A stretch of DNA of 10,804 nucleotides from Magnetovibrio sp. (GCA_016763895.1 JAESSV010000234.1:1-10804), one strand, 5' to 3'. Counted from the stretch's first letter, positions 1-6,394 are shown. Notes: a model not told the origin generated them from the letters alone. Translations and numbers: made by a program.

Positions 1-272
1 GCAAAATCCTGAAACATCAAGCCAATGCCGCGTTTTTCCGGGGCTAGGCTGAGCCCTGTTTTGCCATCGGCAACGGTTTTTCCGCGCAACAAAACTTTTC
101 CCTCTTGAAGGGTTTCCAAGCCCGCCGCCAAGCGCAACAAGGTGGTCTTGCCGCACCCAGAAGGCCCCAACAAACAGGTCAGCTTTCCGGCTTCAGCCAC
201 CAACGACACGGTGCCAAGGACATGAGATTTTTCATATGCGTGACGGATGCGTTCCATTCTTAGGCCACTCAT
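1..272 (-). CDS. fbpC: Ferric-iron ABC transporter ATP-binding protein, partial
   Basis: This is the N-terminal 90 residues of an ABC ATPase that energises the adjacent importer from the cytoplasmic face. The rest, including the signature motif, Walker B and the H-loop, lies beyond the left edge. The Walker A motif GPSGCGKTT is at about residues 36-44, and the Q-loop MFQD is at about 86-89, just before the cut. The start ATG (270-272) overlaps the permease stop codon as ATGA, which suggests translational coupling. A second in-frame ATG lies five codons further in, but the overlap supports the first. Being the third gene after a Fbp/Fut-type binding protein and permease, it most likely serves Fe(3+) import. 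Taken alone, the fragment would only support a generic FbpC/PotA-like ATPase. Confidence 0.9.
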   Translation of the reverse strand, partial: MSGLRMERIRHAYEKSHVLGTVSLVAEAGKLTCLLGPSGCGKTTLLRLAAGLETLQEGKVLLRGKTVADGKTGLSLAPEKRGIGLMFQDF

Positions 273-1969
273 GTGGTGGGCTCCTTTGGGTCCGAATGAA
301 CGGGTCTTGATTTCGTCATGGTCATGCTGAGCAAAATCACCGGAATGATGCCTGTGGCGACGATGGTGAGCGCCGCCAGCGAGGCCTCGGGCAGAAGTTC
401 GTCCGAAGCATACTGGTGGACAAAGGTGGCCAGGGTTTCAAAGTCAAAGGGGCGCAAAATGGTGGTCATGGGCAATTCTTTCATGCAATCGACAAACACC
501 AACAACGCCGCCGTCATGATGGAACTTTTTAACATGGGCAGGTGGACGCGTCTCAACGTGGTAAAGGGGCCGGCGCCCAATGTCCGGGCCGCGCCATCCA
601 TGGACGGCGTGATTTTGGCGAGCCCCGATTCCGCCGCGCCAAAGGACAAAGACAAAAAACGCACCACATAGGCAAAGGTGACCGCAATCACCGTGCCGGA
701 AAAAATCAAGCCCGTCGACACCCCAAAGGCCGCCGAGGAAAAGGCATCAATGGTGTTGTCCAAATCGCCCAAGAACATGACGATGCCAATGGCCAGAACC
801 GCCCCCGGAACCGCGTAGCCGAGCGCGGCCAGACGGGACACAAGGTCAAGCCACCGCGCGCGTCCCAAACGAAGGCTATAGGCCAAAAACACACCCGTGA
901 CGATGGCGATCAAGGCGGCCAGCATGGACAGCGACAAGCTGTTGAGGACAGTGGTCCAATAATTGGCCTCTAAGGTGTCTTGGTAAAAATCCAAAGCATA
1001 AGAGCCAAGCACCCAAGCGGGCAGGGCAAACCCCAATGTGACGGGCAAGGCACAAACCAAAAAGGCCACGGTAGCGGGCAACGGTGTCAGCTTGTAGCCC
1101 GCAAAAGGCTTGGCGGGTGTTGAGGATTGATGAAATTTTTGACGTCGTCTTTGGTACCGTTCAAGGCCCACCAAAATAATCACAAAGGTCAACAAAACCA
1201 ACGACAACTGAGCGGCCCCCGAAGGGCTATTCATGTTCAGCCAAACATCAAAAATACCCGATGTGAAGGTGGCGACCGCAAAAAAATCGACGGTGCCATA
1301 ATCGTTTAAGGTTTCCATCATCACCAAACTGACGCCGACCGCAATGGCCGGACGGGCGAGGGGAAGGGCGACTTTGAAAAAGCTTTTCCACGGGCCATGG
1401 CCTAAGGTTCGGGCGGCTTCCAATACGCTGAAGCTTTGGTTTAAAAACGCCGTGCGCGCCAACAGGTAGACATAAGGGTACAACACCAAAGTCATCATGG
1501 TGATGGCGCCCCCTAATGAGCGAATTTCGGGGAACCAATAGTCTCGACGACTTGTGAATCCGCCAATTTCGCGAATGAGAACCTGAAGCGGCCCCGCGTA
1601 TTCAAACAGATCGGTATAGACATAAGCGATCACATAGGCCGGAACAGCCATGGGGATCAGCAAGGCCCAGGCAAAGAAACCTTGTCCCGGAAAACGGCAC
1701 ATGGTGACAATCCATGCGGTGGCCGTGCCGATCACAAAGGTGCCGGTGCCCACGCCAATCATAAGCAACAACGTGGTCCAGACCAATTGGCTGAGCACGG
1801 TTTCAACCAGATGAGACCAAATATCACCCGAGGGCGTAAAGGCTAAATTCACCACCCACAAAATGGGCAACACTGTGATCGTTGCGATGAACAAAGTGCC
1901 CAGCGCCCATCCATGAAAGACGGGCCGTTTCAAAAGGGAAGGTGAAGGATCGAGCGTATCAGTTGTCAA
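269..1969 (-). CDS. fbpB: Ferric-iron ABC transporter permease, fused two-domain
   Basis: This 566-residue inner-membrane permease moves Fe(3+) from the periplasmic binding protein into the cell. It is a fusion of two MetI-like halves, as is usual for FbpB/FutB. There are about twelve hydrophobic segments and two cytoplasmic EAA-type loops that contact the ATPase: EAARTLGHGPW near residue 184 and DGAARTLGAGPF near residue 458. The start is inferred to be TTG at 1967-1969. An in-frame TGA lies two codons upstream, there is no ATG before the first membrane segment, and the start overlaps the end of the binding-protein gene by 11 bases. No good Shine-Dalgarno is visible, so translation probably depends on coupling to the upstream gene. 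The 3' end overlaps the ATPase gene by 4 bases. Family identification is strong; iron as substrate rests on the partner genes. Confidence 0.93.
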   Translation of the reverse strand: MTTDTLDPSPSLLKRPVFHGWALGTLFIATITVLPILWVVNLAFTPSGDIWSHLVETVLSQLVWTTLLLMIGVGTGTFVIGTATAWIVTMCRFPGQGFFAWALLIPMAVPAYVIAYVYTDLFEYAGPLQVLIREIGGFTSRRDYWFPEIRSLGGAITMMTLVLYPYVYLLARTAFLNQSFSVLEAARTLGHGPWKSFFKVALPLARPAIAVGVSLVMMETLNDYGTVDFFAVATFTSGIFDVWLNMNSPSGAAQLSLVLLTFVIILVGLERYQRRRQKFHQSSTPAKPFAGYKLTPLPATVAFLVCALPVTLGFALPAWVLGSYALDFYQDTLEANYWTTVLNSLSLSMLAALIAIVTGVFLAYSLRLGRARWLDLVSRLAALGYAVPGAVLAIGIVMFLGDLDNTIDAFSSAAFGVSTGLIFSGTVIAVTFAYVVRFLSLSFGAAESGLAKITPSMDGAARTLGAGPFTTLRRVHLPMLKSSIMTAALLVFVDCMKELPMTTILRPFDFETLATFVHQYASDELLPEASLAALTIVATGIIPVILLSMTMTKSRPVHSDPKEPTT

Positions 1970-3023
1970 AATTCACGCGGTCCATCATGCGAGCGGCTTT
2001 GGTATGGTTGGCGATGATTTTGGAAAGATTGGTGTCATCCGCTTTGAAGGTTCCCCAAGACGCGACCAAGGGATGGAGCTGAATACCCGAAAGCAACGGG
2101 TATTCCATGTTTTGCGCCGCAAACAAGCCTTGGATCTTTGGCGATGAAAGAAATTCCAAGAACATTTTGGCCTGTTGGACATGCTTGGCATACTTGGCAA
2201 TTCCCGCTGCGGAAACGTTAACGTGGGTGCCGCGATCGTTTTGGTTGGGCAAAATAATGTTTACGGCTTCGGCGCTTTGGCGTTCTTGGGGCTTTTTGGT
2301 GTTGGTCAGCATTTTGCCAAAATAATAACTGTTGCCCACGGCCACATCACATTCGCCTTGGGCAATGGCTTTCACCTGAGCGCGATCGTTGCCTTGGGGG
2401 CGACGGGCAAGGTTATCTTTGACGCCTTGGATCCACGCTTGGGCGTCTTCCATGCCGCGGGCCGCAATGATGGAAGCCAAAAGCGAAATGTTATAGGGGT
2501 GCTTGCCCGATCGCATGCACACCCTGCCTTTCATATGAGGCTTTGCCAAGTCTTCGTATGTTGTCATTTCACCCGCTCTGACCCGGGTTTTATGAGCATA
2601 AATGGCACGTGCACGCATGGTGAGCCCATACCAAAGGCCATCAGGATCTCGAAATTGGGACGGAATGTTGGCGTCTAACGTGGTGCTTTTGACCGGTTGC
2701 AACAGGTCTTGGGCTGCAAATTCAGCGATGCGATTGATGTCTGCGGTCAAAACCACATCGGCTGGAGCGTTTTTGCCTTCGGCTTTTAAACGTTGCAGCA
2801 GACCTTTTTTGGAAAAAATGATTTTAACCTGAACCCCGGTATCGTCTTCAAAGGCCTTGATTAAGGGTTTGACCAAAAAGGCTTGGCGATAGCTGTACAC
2901 ATTTAACGTATCCCCTTGAGCCATCGCAGAGGGTATGTTGAACAAGATCAGGGCACACAACAGGGCACAAAACAAGGATGTGTTTGCTTTTTGGGGCACG
3001 TGTATGGGCACCGATGCTTGCAT
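1959..3023 (-). CDS. fbpA: Periplasmic Fe(3+)-binding protein of iron ABC importer
   Basis: This is a ferric-iron substrate-binding protein of the FbpA/FutA family, first gene of the importer operon. I place the start at ATG 3021-3023, giving 354 residues. A Sec signal peptide follows, with a hydrophobic stretch and a cleavage site after SAMA at about residue 35. Family features are the first beta strand NVYSYR (Tyr 43 and 45), LWYGLTMRARAIYA near 131, a VCMRSGKHPYN segment near 168, and the paired tyrosines of NSYYFGKM at about 233-234, which are the expected iron ligands. AAAGG sits before the ATG, and a GTG one codon upstream is an equally possible start. The frame stays open up to a TTG at 3116, but that longer form would begin inside the promoter and Fur-box palindrome and would bury the signal peptide, so I reject it. 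Confidence 0.93.
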   Translation of the reverse strand: MQASVPIHVPQKANTSLFCALLCALILFNIPSAMAQGDTLNVYSYRQAFLVKPLIKAFEDDTGVQVKIIFSKKGLLQRLKAEGKNAPADVVLTADINRIAEFAAQDLLQPVKSTTLDANIPSQFRDPDGLWYGLTMRARAIYAHKTRVRAGEMTTYEDLAKPHMKGRVCMRSGKHPYNISLLASIIAARGMEDAQAWIQGVKDNLARRPQGNDRAQVKAIAQGECDVAVGNSYYFGKMLTNTKKPQERQSAEAVNIILPNQNDRGTHVNVSAAGIAKYAKHVQQAKMFLEFLSSPKIQGLFAAQNMEYPLLSGIQLHPLVASWGTFKADDTNLSKIIANHTKAARMMDRVNFDN

Positions 3024-3038
3024 CACTATGAACCTTTG

Positions 3039-3074
3039 TTGCCGCGAATGTTGCCGCGAATGTTGTCGCGAATG
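3039..3074. repeat. Three 12-bp tandem repeats in the fbpA leader
   Basis: Three adjacent copies of a 12-base unit occur on the plus strand: TTGCCGCGAATG twice, then TTGTCGCGAATG with one change. They lie between the inferred promoter of fbpA and its start codon, so they would be in the 5' untranslated leader of the transcript (minus strand). Each unit carries GCGAAT, the same string as one arm of the nearby Fur-type palindrome. The third copy runs into ATT to give an imperfect second palindrome centred near 3074. The repeat itself is directly visible; any regulatory meaning is inference. Confidence 0.85.
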
Positions 3075-3087
3075 ATTCTTAATTGGA

Positions 3088-3116
3088 AAGATAGGACAGT
3101 TGCGAATCATTTGCAA
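3088..3116 (-). promoter_or_regulatory. Sigma-70-like promoter of the iron transporter operon
   Basis: On the minus strand a -35 box TTGCAA (3111-3116) and a -10 box TATCTT (3088-3093) are separated by exactly 17 bases; each matches the consensus at 4 of 6 positions. Transcription would start near 3081, leaving a leader of about 58 bases before the fbpA ATG. The Fur-type palindrome covers the -35 box and much of the spacer, the classic position for repression by blocking RNA polymerase. The match is moderate; the position is supported by the operator and the distance to the gene. Confidence 0.6.
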
Positions 3117-3117
3117 C
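3099..3117. promoter_or_regulatory. Fur-type operator (19-bp palindrome) upstream of fbpA
   Basis: GTTGCGAATCATTTGCAAC is an inverted repeat with only one mismatched pair apart from the central base. Its core TGCGAATCATTTGCA keeps the TG-N2-AAT-N-ATT-N2-CA skeleton of the 7-1-7 Fur box (consensus TGATAATSATTATCA). It overlaps the inferred -35 region of a ferric-iron importer, which is the expected target of iron-dependent Fur repression. A manganese-responsive Mur or another Fur-family protein could use a similar site, so the exact regulator is inferred. Confidence 0.75.
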
Positions 3118-3175
3118 CATATAAGCTCACTTTTTCTAGGGGTATTTAAATTCTAAAAGATTGTTTCAACACATA

Positions 3176-3204
3176 TTTAACTGAAAGGCTTCATGCTCTA
3201 TGAT
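3176..3204 (+). promoter_or_regulatory. Possible fliX promoter, weak match
   Basis: TTTAAC (3176-3181) and TATGAT (3199-3204) are 17 bases apart on the plus strand and would give a start near 3211, about 45 bases before fliX. The -10 is good (5 of 6) but the -35 is poor (3 of 6), and the region is AT-rich, so a chance match is quite possible. No sigma-54 -24/-12 pair with correct spacing was found in this gap. Confidence 0.28.
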
Positions 3205-3255
3205 CTGTTCGATTGAGGATTCGGTGCGTTGCAGCTTTAAAGACAGGACGATGAG

Positions 3256-3690
3256 ATGAAAATCGGCAAAGTTAGTCAAGGCAAAGGCCCATCAGGAGCA
3301 AAACGTTCCAAGGGTGGGTCGGGTTCTGGATTCGCGGATCAATTGCGTGGTGCTTCTTCTTCCGCCAGCACACCAACCGCATCCGGGGTGACAAATAATG
3401 CCAGCATTGACGGTGTCGATGCGCTTTTGGCTATGCAAGAAGTGGGTGATACGACCGATCGTGAAGCCCGCAAGAAAGTTGTGAATTACGGCGAAGATCT
3501 TTTGGATCGCCTTTATCGCATCCAAGATTCTTTGTTGGCGGGGGGCATTCCCAAAGACCAATTGATGACGATGGCGCAAAAATTACGAGCGGGCCGCGCG
3601 TCCATCAGCAATCCAAAATTGAATTCTTTGATTGATGAAATCGAGCTGCGCGTTGAAGTTGAGATCGCTAAATACACGCGGCGCCCCTGA
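3256..3690 (+). CDS. fliX: Flagellar assembly regulator FliX
   Basis: This 144-residue protein belongs to the FliX family, small cytoplasmic regulators of alphaproteobacteria. In Caulobacter, FliX works with the sigma-54 activator FlbD to couple early flagellar assembly to later gene expression. The layout fits: a low-complexity Gly/Ser/Ala-rich N-terminal half to about residue 50, then the conserved core beginning GVDALLAMQEVGD, a helical segment with YGEDLLDRLYRIQDSLLAGGIP, and the family C-terminus LIDEIELRVEVEIAKYTRRP. AGGA at 3245-3248 precedes the ATG by 7 bases. It diverges from the iron operon and is followed by dksA after about 145 bases. flbD itself is not in the window. The sigma-54 promoter before flgF is a plausible indirect target of FliX/FlbD. 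Confidence 0.88.
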   Translation: MKIGKVSQGKGPSGAKRSKGGSGSGFADQLRGASSSASTPTASGVTNNASIDGVDALLAMQEVGDTTDREARKKVVNYGEDLLDRLYRIQDSLLAGGIPKDQLMTMAQKLRAGRASISNPKLNSLIDEIELRVEVEIAKYTRRP

Positions 3691-3768
3691 AAAAGATAAA
3701 AATAAAGTGGTTTTTTCGACTTTTCCCCCGTTTTTCGGTAAAAATATGGAGAATCTGGAAATCTCAGC

Positions 3769-3797
3769 TTGCACGCGGGGGCTCCATTTCATATATT
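3769..3797 (+). promoter_or_regulatory. Sigma-70-like promoter of dksA
   Basis: TTGCAC (3769-3774) and TATATT (3792-3797) are separated by 17 bases on the plus strand. The -10 matches the consensus at 5 of 6 positions and the -35 at 3 of 6. The predicted start near 3804 leaves a leader of about 15-30 bases before dksA, depending on the start codon. This suggests dksA can be expressed independently of fliX. Confidence 0.55.
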
Positions 3798-3834
3798 TCC
3801 CGCGAATTTATTACCATAAATGATTGGGTTAGAC

Positions 3835-4251
3835 ATGAACGTTTCAATTTCTCCTGACTATAGTCCCTCGAATGATGAGGAGTTTATGAATCCAGTTATG
3901 CTCGAATTTTTCCGCCAGAAATTACTGGATTGGAAAAGTGAGCTGTTAAAGGAATCAAGCGATACTCTTGAGCACCTTCAAGAAGGCACCGTTTCTGAAC
4001 CAGACTTGGCCGACAGGGCCTCTGTGGAAACAGACCGAGCCTTGGAATTGCGCACCCGTGACCGGGCTCGCAAATTAATCAGTAAAATTGATGAAGCCTT
4101 GGGCCGTGTTGCCGATGGCAGCTATGGCTATTGCGAAGACACTCACGAGCCGATTTCCATCCCGCGCCTTGAAGCCCGCGCCATTGCGACCTTGTCCATT
4201 GATGCTCAAGAACGCCATGAACGCATGGAAAAGACCCACAGGGATGATTAA
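3835..4251 (+). CDS. dksA: DksA-type RNA polymerase-binding factor with reduced zinc site
   Basis: DksA binds in the secondary channel of RNA polymerase and, with ppGpp, adjusts transcription in the stringent response. The coiled-coil tip motif DLADRA (Asp 57 and Asp 60) matches the D-x-x-D-x-A tip of E. coli DksA. LELRTRDRARKLISKIDEAL and the C-terminal IPRLEARAIATLSIDAQERHER also align with the family. Of the four zinc cysteines of E. coli DksA (114, 117, 135, 138), only the first remains (Cys 100); the others are Thr 103, Ser 121 and Ala 124. Such cysteine-poor DksA proteins occur in alphaproteobacteria and can act without zinc. I chose the ATG at 3835 because family members begin just before the DY-P-S-DEEFMNP segment; an ATG at 3820 adds five residues and is possible. 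Neither has a strong Shine-Dalgarno. A bidirectional terminator follows. Confidence 0.92.
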   Translation: MNVSISPDYSPSNDEEFMNPVMLEFFRQKLLDWKSELLKESSDTLEHLQEGTVSEPDLADRASVETDRALELRTRDRARKLISKIDEALGRVADGSYGYCEDTHEPISIPRLEARAIATLSIDAQERHERMEKTHRDD

Positions 4252-4280
4252 CGTGATGATACCGTCATAAAGCCTATCGG

Positions 4281-4320
4281 TGTCATATGGACATTAAATC
4301 GATGTCATCTGGACATTAAA
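4281..4320. repeat. Paired 18-bp direct repeats with TGTC-N5-GACA cores
   Basis: TGTCATATGGACATTAAA (4281-4298) and TGTCATCTGGACATTAAA (4303-4320) differ at one base and have a 22-base period, about two helical turns. Each unit contains an inverted TGTC-N5-GACA core. They lie between the dksA stop and the terminator stem. They could be a tandem operator or a fragment of an insertion-sequence end with repeated transposase sites, as in the IS21 family. No transposase remnant is visible beside them, so neither reading is established. Confidence 0.8.
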
Positions 4321-4357
4321 AAAGAGCAGATACTAGAAATGGTATCTGCTCTTTTTT
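4318..4357. terminator. Bidirectional rho-independent terminator after dksA
   Basis: A perfect 10-bp stem, GAGCAGATAC (4324-4333) pairing with GTATCTGCTC (4342-4351), encloses an 8-base loop. It is flanked by six A on the left and six T on the right, which extend the pairing and give a U-tract on either strand. It ends dksA transcription on the plus strand and isolates the downstream PAS-GGDEF-EAL gene. Confidence 0.93.
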
Positions 4358-4494
4358 GTCGAAAGGAAATAAGCGTCTGAAATAAAAGTGTTTATTTTAT
4401 CCCAAAATACAATCTATACTATGTTGTGCGGATGGTATTGCAAAGGATGCCCGCAGAATTGGATTCGGGATAAGATTTTTAGGGGGGGTAATCG

Positions 4495-6258
4495 ATGACT
4501 GTGTTTGCTCCAAAAAGTTTTTTGGAAAACGTGGCTTTGGACAACAGCGAGAGCCTTTATATTGCCTTGAAGAGCCTCTGTTTTTTTCATCCCAGCGCGG
4601 TGATGATTACGGATCGAGATAATGTAATTATTGAGATTAACCCGGCCTTTGAAAAGTTGACCGGGTACAGCCGCGATGAGGCCCTTGGCCAATCACCGGC
4701 CATTTGCAAATCCAGCAAGCACCCGGATGAGTTTTATGATGAAATGTGGGATTGCGTTCTCGAAAAAAATCATTGGGAAGGCAAGGTTTGGGATTGTCGA
4801 AAAGATCAAAGCATATATCCGAAATGGTTGCGCATAGACCGGCTTACGGACGAAAACGACCAAACCCTTTTTCATACGGCCGTGTTTCACAGCTTAAGCG
4901 AGGGCTGTGATGACGAAATTGTTGAAAAGCTGTTGTATTACGATCACCTGACCGGATTGCCCAACCGGGAACTTTTTCGCCATCACCTGGAACATGAACT
5001 GCAAGTTTCAGACCGCTATAATCGTAAGGCCGGGGTGATGTTGGTGAACATTGACCGGTTCAGCCAGATCAATGATGGCTTTGGTTATGGCGCCGGGGAT
5101 GAATTGCTTGTTCAAGTGTCGAAAAGGCTTGAAGGGTGCGTTCGCAGAACCGACCTTGTCGCGAAATCGGAACAAGAACAAGCCCGCAAAACAGATTCCG
5201 TTTCGCGTTTTGGCGGCGATGAGTTTTCCTTTATTTTGTCTGATTTGATCAAAGGCGAAAGTGCTGCGATTGTTGCCGAACGGGTCCACAAAGTTTTCGA
5301 GACCCCCTATGACTTGAACGGGGAAACCCTTTACCTCAATGCGAGTGCTGGCATCGCCATTTATCCCGACAATGGCAATACCATTAATGATCTTATGCGG
5401 TGCGCTGAAAATGCATTGACCCGATCCAAACGCGATGGCGGGAATGAATACACGTTTTTTTCAGAATCCATGAACCAAAATGCGGCGTCTCGCATTCGTA
5501 TGGAAAGTGATATCCGTGAAGCCGTAAAAGCCGAACAATTTGAACTTTATTACCAGCCCGAGGTGGATATTGCATCGGGCAGTCTGTATGGCATGGAAGC
5601 TCTTATTCGTTGGCCGCAACCAAATGGGGACGTTATGAGCCCCAATACATTTATTCCCGTAACCGAAGAAACAGGTCAAATTGTGCCCATCGGTAATTGG
5701 GTTTTGGAACAAGCGTGCCAAGACATCTTGTCCATGAATATGGATTTTGGAAAAAACTTAAAAGTGGCGGTTAACATTTCGCCCAAGCAATTTCGCCAAG
5801 ATAAATTTCTTGATACGGTGCGCAGTATCGTTGCCAATTCTGGATGTGACCCAAAGTTTTTGGAATTGGAAATCACCGAAAGCATGGTGATGCAAGATGT
5901 CGAAAGTGCCATTGAAACCATGAAGTCCATTCGCAATATTGGCATTTCTTTGTCGATGGATGATTTCGGGACCGGGTATTCATCGTTGGCTTATCTGCGC
6001 CAGTTCCCCTTGGATGCCTTGAAAATTGATCGCTCGTTTGTCTGTGGCATGATGGAAAGTTCCGGGGATGCTTCCATCGTTGCGGCGATTTGTTCCATTG
6101 GCCGTAACTTAGGGCTCGACGTTATTGCCGAAGGCGTGGAACATGAATTTGAAGTGCCTCTGCTTGAAGAAATGGGCTGCACCATGATTCAAGGCTTTCT
6201 GTACGGAAAACCAATGCCCGTTGCAGAGTTCCGTAAAACCATCTTAAAAACACCCTAA
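4495..6258 (+). CDS. PAS-GGDEF-EAL protein, c-di-GMP cyclase/phosphodiesterase
   Basis: This 587-residue protein has no membrane segment and should be a cytoplasmic c-di-GMP enzyme. An N-terminal PAS sensor spans about residues 32-135 (PSAVMITDRDN through the HxAVFHSLSE end). The diguanylate cyclase domain spans about 146-315, starting YYDHLTGLPNRELF, with intact GGDEF at 240-244. The EAL phosphodiesterase domain spans about 335-580, with EALIRW at 368, NISPKQF, LELEITES, DDFGTGYSSL, LKIDRSF, AEGVEH and QGFLYGKP, so the metal- and substrate-binding residues look complete. An inhibitory I-site RxxD (231-234) lies five residues before GGDEF, and a second RxxD is at 217-220 (see findings). A run of seven G (4482-4488) forms the Shine-Dalgarno, six bases before the ATG. 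Its place between dksA and the flagellar operon suggests motility control; net activity cannot be told from sequence. Confidence 0.93.
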   Translation: MTVFAPKSFLENVALDNSESLYIALKSLCFFHPSAVMITDRDNVIIEINPAFEKLTGYSRDEALGQSPAICKSSKHPDEFYDEMWDCVLEKNHWEGKVWDCRKDQSIYPKWLRIDRLTDENDQTLFHTAVFHSLSEGCDDEIVEKLLYYDHLTGLPNRELFRHHLEHELQVSDRYNRKAGVMLVNIDRFSQINDGFGYGAGDELLVQVSKRLEGCVRRTDLVAKSEQEQARKTDSVSRFGGDEFSFILSDLIKGESAAIVAERVHKVFETPYDLNGETLYLNASAGIAIYPDNGNTINDLMRCAENALTRSKRDGGNEYTFFSESMNQNAASRIRMESDIREAVKAEQFELYYQPEVDIASGSLYGMEALIRWPQPNGDVMSPNTFIPVTEETGQIVPIGNWVLEQACQDILSMNMDFGKNLKVAVNISPKQFRQDKFLDTVRSIVANSGCDPKFLELEITESMVMQDVESAIETMKSIRNIGISLSMDDFGTGYSSLAYLRQFPLDALKIDRSFVCGMMESSGDASIVAAICSIGRNLGLDVIAEGVEHEFEVPLLEEMGCTMIQGFLYGKPMPVAEFRKTILKTP

Positions 6259-6357
6259 GATTTTCCGAACTCCGGCCATCAACAACACCTGAGCCAACCC
6301 ATGCGCCCTGGTGGCCCGTTCTTGTCACCAACATGCCCCGTTCTTGCCAACAAAGAG

Positions 6358-6381
6358 AGGCCGGAGCATTTGCTCCGGCCT
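6358..6381. terminator. GC-rich hairpin between the convergent EAL gene and flgH
   Basis: AGGCCGGAGC (6358-6367) and GCTCCGGCCT (6372-6381) form a perfect 10-bp stem with an ATTT loop, about 100 bases after the PAS-GGDEF-EAL stop. The plus strand after it has no real T-run, so it is a poor intrinsic terminator by itself. It may stabilise the 3' end of the mRNA or assist rho-dependent termination. Confidence 0.55.
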
Positions 6382-6394
6382 GTGAGTTTGTGTC

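Noticed and set aside
542..973. A 143-residue plus-strand frame rich in Arg, Gly and Gln
   Set aside because: It is antisense to the permease; the composition is what reading the opposite strand of a hydrophobic gene gives.
3024..3116. A 31-residue N-terminal extension of the iron-binding protein containing HSRQ repeats
   Set aside because: It would start at TTG inside the Fur-type palindrome and the -35 region, and would place a long polar stretch before a normal signal peptide. The ATG at 3023 has a better ribosome-binding context.
3217..3236. GG and GC pairs upstream of fliX considered as a sigma-54 promoter
   Set aside because: The spacings are 12 and 9 bases rather than the strict 10, and the surrounding bases do not match.
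3632..3823. A 63-residue plus-strand frame between fliX and dksA
   Set aside because: It overlaps the fliX end and contains the dksA promoter; no family resemblance.
4380..4397. AAATAAA/TTTATTT inverted repeat before the GGDEF-EAL gene
   Set aside because: Only A/T pairs in a short 7-bp arm in an AT-rich stretch; chance is likely and no adjacent promoter is convincing.
6315..6346. CCCGTTCTTG repeated twice after the GGDEF-EAL gene
   Set aside because: Only ten bases repeated once; not distinguishable from chance.
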